A stretch of 7,968 nucleotides of DNA from Actinomycetota bacterium. GTDB lineage: Bacteria > Actinomycetota > Thermoleophilia > Solirubrobacterales > 70-9. The stretch spans positions 1-7,968 of the forward strand of contig JAFDWD010000535.1 in the NCBI GenBank assembly GCA_018268695.1, given 5' to 3'. Shown one piece after another: positions 1 to 4,913 of this stretch. The position numbers and the translations under genes are program-made. The first letter of the stretch is position 1, and the number at the start of each line of letters is the position of its first letter. The notes under the pieces were generated by a model. That model was given only the letters and a program-made list of their open reading frames with translations, was not told the DNA's origin and did not search any database.

Positions 1-1241
1 CCGATCTTCGCCTGGTCGAGGTCGGGCCCGGTGAAGGCGAGGCTGGCGATCAGGAAGGAGACGGTGAAGCCGACGCCCGCCGCGGTGCCGGTGCCGAGCA
101 GCCCGGGGAAGGTGATCGTCAGCTTGCCGCTGCCGAGCCTCCTGCGCACCGGCCCCCGCGATGCCAGCCAGGGCAGCAGCCAGATGCCGAGCGGCTTGCC
201 GACCACATAGCCGGCGACGATGCCGATCGTGATCGGCGAGGAGGCCGCTTCGGAGACGAGGTCGCCGGTGATGTGGATGCCCGCGTTGGCGAGCGCGAAG
301 AGCGGCACGATCACGTAGCTCGTCCACGGGTGGAGCGCGTACTGGAGGCGCTCGTTCGGTGAGATCGCCTGGGTCAGGCTGCGCCGCGCCTCGACCGCGC
401 CGCCCGCGGTCGGCTGCTCGCGGAACTCGCGGGTGAGGTCGGTGGCGCGCTCCAGCTCGTGGCGCGAGGGCGGGTAGGCGCTCGTCACCAGCCCGATCGC
501 GAGGCCCGCGATCACCGGGTCGACGCCCGACTCGTACATCGCCACCCAGATCCCGAGGCCGACGAGGACGGCGATCGGCCCGCGCATCGTCGGCAGGAAG
601 CGCAGCAGTCCGAGGATCGCGAAGAGGCCGACCGCGACCAGCAGCGCGGCGAGGTCGATCGAGTCGGTGTAGGCGATGACGATGATCGCCAGCGCGGCGA
701 GGTCGTCGAAGACCACGAGAGTGAGGAGGAAGACGCGCAGGCGGGTGGAGCCGGTCGGCGCGACCAGGGCGAGGACGCCGAGCGCCAGCGCCGTGTCGGT
801 CGACATCGCGACGCCCCAGCCGCCGCCGCCGGGGCCGCCCGCGTTGAAGAGCAGGTAGATGCCGACCGCGCCGCCGATCCCGCCGAGCGCCGCCAGCGCC
901 GGGTACCAGAGCCGGTTGTGCTCGCGCAGCTCGCCGAGGTCGATCTCCCGCTTCGCCTCCAGCCCGACGACGAGGAAGAAGAGCGCCATCAGCCCCTGGT
1001 TGACCCACTCCTGCAGGGTGTTGGAGATGCCGTGCGAGCCGACCTGGATCGAGAGGTGCGTCTCCCACAGTTCGTCGTAGCTGCCGATCGAGACGTTCGC
1101 CCAGATCAGCGCCGCGAGGACCGCGCCGACCAGCACCAGCGCCGAGCCGGTCTCGGTGCCGAGGAAGTCGCGCACCGGCGTCGCCAGGTTGCGCGCCCAG
1201 GCGGTCCGCCCGGCGTTCGACTGGGTGGTTTCGTCAGGCAT
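1..1241 (-). CDS. nhaA: NhaA-family Na+/H+ antiporter (3' end outside window)
   Basis: This is an integral membrane antiporter that exchanges cytoplasmic Na+ (or Li+) for external protons, for pH and sodium homeostasis. The ATG at 1241 on the minus strand opens 413 codons that run off the left edge, so the C-terminus is not visible. The reading begins MPDETTQSNA. Family landmarks are: FFLVVGLEAKREIDLGEL near residues 88-105; the STDTALALGVLAL segment with Asp149; VVFDDLAALAIIVIAY with the adjacent pair Asp179-Asp180; GYVVGKPLGI with Lys349; and a helix near ASLAFTGPDL at the edge. The 30-residue spacing from Asp149 to Asp179 equals the E. coli NhaA D133-D163 spacing, and Lys349 fits E. coli K300. 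The loop between roughly residues 255 and 305 is about 30 residues longer than in E. coli. Some actinobacterial NhaA proteins carry a C-terminal thioredoxin-like domain; this cannot be judged here. It is transcribed divergently from the FUSC gene and has no Shine-Dalgarno sequence. Confidence 0.95.
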   Translation of the reverse strand, partial: MPDETTQSNAGRTAWARNLATPVRDFLGTETGSALVLVGAVLAALIWANVSIGSYDELWETHLSIQVGSHGISNTLQEWVNQGLMALFFLVVGLEAKREIDLGELREHNRLWYPALAALGGIGGAVGIYLLFNAGGPGGGGWGVAMSTDTALALGVLALVAPTGSTRLRVFLLTLVVFDDLAALAIIVIAYTDSIDLAALLVAVGLFAILGLLRFLPTMRGPIAVLVGLGIWVAMYESGVDPVIAGLAIGLVTSAYPPSRHELERATDLTREFREQPTAGGAVEARRSLTQAISPNERLQYALHPWTSYVIVPLFALANAGIHITGDLVSEAASSPITIGIVAGYVVGKPLGIWLLPWLASRGPVRRRLGSGKLTITFPGLLGTGTAAGVGFTVSFLIASLAFTGPDLDQAKI

Positions 1242-1265
1242 CGACAGCCGAAGTATGTTCGCCGG
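1231..1265 (+). promoter_or_regulatory. Candidate promoter of the FUSC gene, leaderless type
   Basis: TATGTT at 1254-1259 fits the TANNNT -10 pattern and ends six bases before the GTG at 1266, so transcription would start at or next to the start codon. TCGTCA at 1231-1236 matches TTGACA at four of six positions with an exact 17-bp spacer; it lies inside the first codons of nhaA on the other strand. No Shine-Dalgarno sequence precedes the GTG. Recognition by the housekeeping sigma factor is an inference. Confidence 0.5.
1252..1257 (-). promoter_or_regulatory. Candidate -10 box of nhaA
   Basis: Read on the minus strand, these bases are CATACT, matching TATAAT at four positions including the key A2 and T6. 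Ten bases separate the box from the nhaA ATG, so the transcript would have almost no leader, consistent with the absence of a ribosome binding site. It overlaps the -10-like box of the opposite gene. I see no convincing -35 at 16-18 bp spacing. The assignment rests on position and partial consensus only. Confidence 0.35.
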
Positions 1266-3560
1266 GTGAAGTTGACGGTCTCCGACCCCGGGCGCTTCGC
1301 CCTCAAGAACGCGATCCGCGCCGCGATCGTGGTCCCCGCCGCGTTCGCCCTCGGCCTCAAGGTGTTCGAACTTCCGCAGATGGCGCTCTTCGGCGCCTTC
1401 GGCTCGGTCGGCCTGCTGATCTTCGTCGACTTTGGCGGCACCCGGCGGGAGCGCTTCCTCGCGTACCTGGCGACGCTCCTGGTCGGCACGCTGACGATCT
1501 CGCTCGGCACGCTCTGCTCCCAGACCACCTGGCTGGCGGTCGTGGTGATGCTGCTGGTCGGCTTCGGCGTCCTCTTCGCCGGGGTGATCGACGGCTACGT
1601 CGCGGCCGCGTCCCTGGTCCTGATCCTCACCTTCGTGATCGCCGCGATGGTCCAGGCCGACCCCGGCGAAATCCCCGACCGGCTGGCGGGGTGGGGGGTC
1701 GCCGGGGCGCTGTCCCTGGCCGCGATCTTCGGCCTCTGGCCGAGCCGCCCGCCGGACCGGCTGCGGCGCGGGGGCGCGGCGGCGCTCGACAAGCTGGCGG
1801 CGCTCCTGGAGGGCATGGGGGCGACGCTGGCGCCCGAGCTGGCGACGCCGGAGGAAGAGGAGCGGGTGGCGCAGCGCTCCGCCGAGGCCTACGAAGCGGT
1901 GGTCGCCGCCCGCAACGCCTTCGTCTCGCTGCCGCACCGCCCGAGCGGCGTCGGCGCCCGCACCGCGGCCTTCGGCCGGCTGATCGACGACCTCGACTGG
2001 TTCGACGCGCTGGCCCGCGAGCAGCCCGCGCCGGGTTGGGTCAGCGAGGGCTTCGCGAACGAGCGCGCGGCGGTCGAAACGCGGGTGCCGGCCGCGCTCC
2101 GCCGCGCCGCCGAGCGCCTCCGCGCGAACGATCCCGGCGACGACGGGGCGGAGCTCGAGGATCTCTCGCGGGCGCACCGCTCGATCGGACGCGCGTTCCT
2201 CGCGCTGCTTGCCCAGCATCGTCCCGAGGACGACGCCAAGCGCGTCACCGAAGAGCTGAACGAGGCCTACCGCCTGCGCGGCCTCGCCTTCGCCGCGCTG
2301 CAGATCGGCCGCCACGCGATCCAGGCCGCGGGCGGGCGCGCGCCGGTCGACCCGACTCTGGCGCCGACCCTCGTCGGCCTGCGTCAGGGCCGGCGGATCG
2401 CCGGCTCGCACTACTCGATGCGCTCGGTCTGGCTCCGCAACAGCGTCCGCGGCGCGGTCGGCCTGGCGCTCGCCGTGCTCGTCGCCAAGGTGACCGACGC
2501 GCAGAACGGCTTCTGGGTGGTGCTGGGGACGATCTCGGTGCTGCGCTCGAGCGCCCTGGCGACCGGGACGACCGTGGTCGAGGCGCTCACCGGCACCCTG
2601 ATCGGGATCGTCGTCGGCGGCCTGATCGTCTGGGCGATCGGCGACGCCAACTGGGTCCTCTGGGCCGTCCTCCCGTTCGCGGTCCTACTCGGCGCCTACT
2701 CGCCGCGGGCGATCTCCTTCACCGCCGGCCAGGCCGGCTTCACGATCGTCGTCGTCGTCCTCTTCAACCTCCTCAACCCGGTCGGCTGGTCGGTCGGGCT
2801 GGTGCGGATCGAGGACGTCGCGATCGGCTGCGCGATCTCCCTCGTCACCGGCTTCCTCTTCTGGCCGCGGGGGGCCGCGGACGTGCTGCGCGAGTCGCTC
2901 GGCGGGGCGTACGAGACGGCGGCGCGGTACCTCGACACGACGATCGCGACGATGCTCGGCGCGGAGCGCGCGGCGCCGCTCGACCCGGTCGCGGCGGAGG
3001 CCTCCGAAGCGGCGCTGCGCCTCGACGAGACGGTGCGCGAGTACCTCGCCGAGAACGGTTCCGCGCGACGCGACCTCGACGCCCTGGCGCGGCTGACCGG
3101 CGGGGCGACGCGGCTGCGACGTGCGGCGCGGCTGATGCACAGTGCCACCGGCATCGCGCCGCTGGCGCCGCTCGACCGCCACGCCGCCTGGGTCGCCGCC
3201 GCCTGTGGCCCCTTCGACGCGGCCTGGCGCGCGCGGACCACCTGGTTCGAGGACTTTGGGAAGGCGATCGCGGCGGGGAAGGGGCCGCCCGCGCCGGAGC
3301 CCGGGGCGCCGGAGCGCACCGCGGGCCCGACCAGCCGCCTGAACCGTGAGCTCGGCCCGATGGTCGTCCTCGACGGCGCCGACGACGGCGAGGTCCCGCC
3401 CGGCCTCGCGATCGCCTGGGCCGAGCGCCACCTCGAAGGCCTCCTCGCCCTGGAGCCGCCGCTGAGCGAAGCCGCCCACGCCGTGCTCGACGACTTCGCC
3501 CCCAGCGTCCTCAAGGAAGCGAGGACGGCGACGGTCGAGCCGGCGAGCCTGGTGACCTGA
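1266..3560 (+). CDS. FUSC-family (fusaric acid resistance-like) membrane protein
   Basis: A 764-residue inner-membrane protein of the FUSC / aromatic acid exporter superfamily, whose better-known members take part in efflux of fusaric acid or aromatic acids; the substrate here is unknown. The architecture is duplicated: a first transmembrane bundle at about residues 15-157, a soluble, helical, charged region at about 160-385, a second bundle at about 390-535 and a C-terminal cytoplasmic region to 764. The second bundle has the family pattern: FWVVLGTISVLRSS at 416-429, GTLIGIVVGGLIVW at 443-456 and VRIEDVAIGCAISL at 513-526. The GTG at 1266 is chosen because the open frame upstream runs antisense through nhaA and because KLTVSDPGRFALKNAIRAA gives a sensible start before the first helix. 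No periplasmic adaptor or outer-membrane partner is present, as expected for an actinobacterium. A hairpin follows the stop, so it is probably monocistronic. Glutamate is mostly GAG, unlike the next two genes. Confidence 0.85.
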   Translation: MKLTVSDPGRFALKNAIRAAIVVPAAFALGLKVFELPQMALFGAFGSVGLLIFVDFGGTRRERFLAYLATLLVGTLTISLGTLCSQTTWLAVVVMLLVGFGVLFAGVIDGYVAAASLVLILTFVIAAMVQADPGEIPDRLAGWGVAGALSLAAIFGLWPSRPPDRLRRGGAAALDKLAALLEGMGATLAPELATPEEEERVAQRSAEAYEAVVAARNAFVSLPHRPSGVGARTAAFGRLIDDLDWFDALAREQPAPGWVSEGFANERAAVETRVPAALRRAAERLRANDPGDDGAELEDLSRAHRSIGRAFLALLAQHRPEDDAKRVTEELNEAYRLRGLAFAALQIGRHAIQAAGGRAPVDPTLAPTLVGLRQGRRIAGSHYSMRSVWLRNSVRGAVGLALAVLVAKVTDAQNGFWVVLGTISVLRSSALATGTTVVEALTGTLIGIVVGGLIVWAIGDANWVLWAVLPFAVLLGAYSPRAISFTAGQAGFTIVVVVLFNLLNPVGWSVGLVRIEDVAIGCAISLVTGFLFWPRGAADVLRESLGGAYETAARYLDTTIATMLGAERAAPLDPVAAEASEAALRLDETVREYLAENGSARRDLDALARLTGGATRLRRAARLMHSATGIAPLAPLDRHAAWVAAACGPFDAAWRARTTWFEDFGKAIAAGKGPPAPEPGAPERTAGPTSRLNRELGPMVVLDGADDGEVPPGLAIAWAERHLEGLLALEPPLSEAAHAVLDDFAPSVLKEARTATVEPASLVT

Positions 3561-3564
3561 GTCG

Positions 3565-3585
3565 CCGGGCGGACCGTCCGTCCGG
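3565..3585 (+). terminator. Hairpin after the FUSC stop, terminator-like without a U tract
   Basis: Positions 3565-3573 pair with 3577-3585 (nine pairs, including one G-T wobble at 3569/3581) around a CCG loop, four bases after the TGA. No T run follows, so it is a GC-rich hairpin of the kind often found at gene ends in high-GC actinobacteria, not a classical intrinsic terminator. It could instead stabilise the 3' end of the mRNA. Confidence 0.45.
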
Positions 3586-3613
3586 GCTCTCAGGAAACGC
3601 TCAGCGAGAGCGA

Positions 3614-3637
3614 AGGTCGCGCTTACGGGCGCGACCT
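3614..3637. promoter_or_regulatory. Perfect inverted repeat in the htrA promoter, candidate operator
   Basis: GGTCGCGC at 3615-3622 is the exact reverse complement of GCGCGACC at 3629-3636, with a six-base centre TTACGG; an outer A-T pair (3614/3637) extends the arms to nine. The right arm abuts the TAATTT -10 box, so the repeat covers the spacer where RNA polymerase would sit. This position suits a repressor site or the site of an activator acting on a promoter with a poor -35; no regulator gene is in view. As RNA it would form a strong hairpin followed by TAATTT, so it might also act as a second terminator for the upstream gene. Confidence 0.5.
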
Positions 3638-3649
3638 AATTTCGGCTCC
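3637..3649 (+). promoter_or_regulatory. -10 box of the htrA-wall hydrolase operon, leaderless type
   Basis: TAATTT at 3637-3642 matches TATAAT at four positions, including T1, A2 and T6, and is one of the very few AT-rich hexamers nearby. Seven bases separate it from the ATG at 3650, so the expected transcription start coincides with the start codon. No Shine-Dalgarno sequence and no recognisable -35 are present; the -35 zone is taken up by the inverted repeat. It would serve the protease and the hydrolase gene behind it. Confidence 0.55.
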
Positions 3650-4903
3650 ATGAACGAGCCGCAGCACGACAACAGAGTCCCTGCAAACCGACGGCGCGGA
3701 GGCCCGCGGAGGGTCGCGGCGATCGTCGCCTCCTGGTTGGCCGGGGGCCTCCTCGTCGTCGGCGTGCTGTCGGTCGCCGGCGCGCTCGGTGGTGGCGACG
3801 GGTCCGAGCGGACGGTCACCACGATCCAGAACGCGGCCGCGACCACCGAGACCGTCGCCGACACCACGACCACCGCCGACAACGCCGAAGAGCTCTACGA
3901 AAAGGCCTCGCCCGGGGTGGTCGAGATCAAGGCGAAGATCAGCTCGTCGGGGTCCGGCGAAGAAGAAGGGCAGGCGAGTCCGTTCGGCGAATCGGAAAGC
4001 CCGCAGGGCTACGGTGAAGAAGGCATGGGCGGCATGCCGGAAGGCTTCGGCCAGGAATCGGAATCGACCGAATCGATGGCGACCGGGTCCGGCTTCGAGG
4101 TCGACGAAGAAGGCAACATCGTCACCGCGGCCCACGTCGTCGACGAAGCCACCTCGGTCGAGGTGATCCTCCAGGACGGCAGCACCCACACGGCCGAAGT
4201 ACTCGGGATCGACGAGGCGAGCGACCTCGCGGTGATCCACATCGATCCGTCCGGGGTCGAATTCCACCCGCTCGAACTCGCCGATTCCTCCGAACTCAAG
4301 GTCGGCGCCTCGGTCGCCGCGATCGGCGCCCCGTTCGAATACGCCTGGAGCTTCTCCACCGGCATCGTCTCCGGCCTCGACCGGACGATCGAGGCACCCA
4401 ACGGCTTCTCGGTCTCCCACGCGATCCAGACCGATGCGGCGGTCAACCCCGGCAACTCGGGCGGCCCGCTGCTCGACGCGGACGGCAAGGTGGTCGGCGT
4501 CGTCGACCAGATCGCCACCGACGGCTCCGCCGACCAGAGCTCCGGCGTCGGCTTTGCCGTGCCGTCCTCCCTGGTCGCCGCCGAGCTGAAGCAACTGGAG
4601 GCGGGCGAAACGGTGGAACACGCCTACCTCGGCGTCTCCACCTCGAGCTCGATCGAAGGCACCGACGGCGCCGTCGTGGCGGAAGTGGTGTCCGGCTCGC
4701 CCGCTGCCGAAGCGGGTCTGAAGGCGGGCGACGTGATCACCGAAATCGACGGCGAAGCGATCGGGAGCACCGAAGACCTGGTCGCGGCGATCGCCGCCCA
4801 CTCGCCCGGCGAAGCGGCGACGCTCGAGGTCCAGCGCGGATCGAGCTCCAGCTCGCTGAAGGTGACGCTGGGCGCCCAGCCCGCCCAATCCAGCGCCGGT
4901 TGA
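3650..4903 (+). CDS. htrA: HtrA/DegP-type membrane-anchored serine protease with PDZ domain
   Basis: A 417-residue envelope quality-control protease (S1C family). A short Arg-rich cytoplasmic tail (1-21) precedes one membrane anchor (about 22-46) with the rest outside the cell. A Thr/Ala-rich linker (about 52-78) leads to a trypsin-like domain whose triad is readable: His162 in TAAHVV, Asp192 in SDLAV and Ser270 in NPGNSGGP. A Gly/Ser/Glu-rich stretch at about 99-145 (GESES, ESESTES) sits where other HtrA proteins have the variable N-terminal loop. A single PDZ domain spans about 322-408 (AYLGVS, SPAAEAGLKAGDVITEIDG). Length and layout match single-PDZ actinobacterial HtrA proteins such as mycobacterial PepD/HtrA. 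There is no cysteine. The ATG at 3650 fits the -10 position and the N-in anchor. The stop is ten bases from the wall hydrolase gene, so the two are probably co-transcribed; the hydrolase is a possible client or substrate (inference). Glutamate is GAA in about 31 of 42 cases by hand count. Confidence 0.95.
   Translation: MNEPQHDNRVPANRRRGGPRRVAAIVASWLAGGLLVVGVLSVAGALGGGDGSERTVTTIQNAAATTETVADTTTTADNAEELYEKASPGVVEIKAKISSSGSGEEEGQASPFGESESPQGYGEEGMGGMPEGFGQESESTESMATGSGFEVDEEGNIVTAAHVVDEATSVEVILQDGSTHTAEVLGIDEASDLAVIHIDPSGVEFHPLELADSSELKVGASVAAIGAPFEYAWSFSTGIVSGLDRTIEAPNGFSVSHAIQTDAAVNPGNSGGPLLDADGKVVGVVDQIATDGSADQSSGVGFAVPSSLVAAELKQLEAGETVEHAYLGVSTSSSIEGTDGAVVAEVVSGSPAAEAGLKAGDVITEIDGEAIGSTEDLVAAIAAHSPGEAATLEVQRGSSSSSLKVTLGAQPAQSSAG
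4055..4075 (+). repeat. GAATCG hexamer cluster in the htrA linker
   Basis: Two adjacent GAATCG units (4055-4060, 4061-4066) are followed after ACC by a third (4070-4075); a further copy lies at 3989-3994. In frame each encodes Glu-Ser, giving the ESESTES motif. The same hexamer forms a longer perfect array in the next gene. Unit length is a multiple of three, so copy number can change without a frameshift. Confidence 0.7.
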
Positions 4904-4913
4904 GCCACCCGCG

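Noticed and set aside
459..1265. Plus-strand extension of the FUSC reading frame by 269 codons
   Set aside because: It is antisense to nhaA and reads as Arg/Asp/Glu-rich sequence unlike any FUSC N-terminus. The GTG at 1266 gives a normal start.
1272..1277. TTGACG as a -35 element just inside the FUSC gene
   Set aside because: No AT-containing -10 about 17 bases downstream, and it lies after the start codon; chance match.
1691..3349. 552-codon plus-strand frame inside the FUSC gene
   Set aside because: Out-of-frame shadow, Arg/Ala/Gly-rich, with no motif.
3593..3598. GGAAAC as an ECF-sigma -35 for htrA
   Set aside because: No matching -10 about 16-17 bases downstream; that position holds the left arm of the inverted repeat.
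4904..4913. Separate promoter or ribosome binding site for the wall hydrolase
   Set aside because: Only ten bases (GCCACCCGCG), with no AT-rich box and no purine-rich ribosome site; co-transcription with htrA is simpler.
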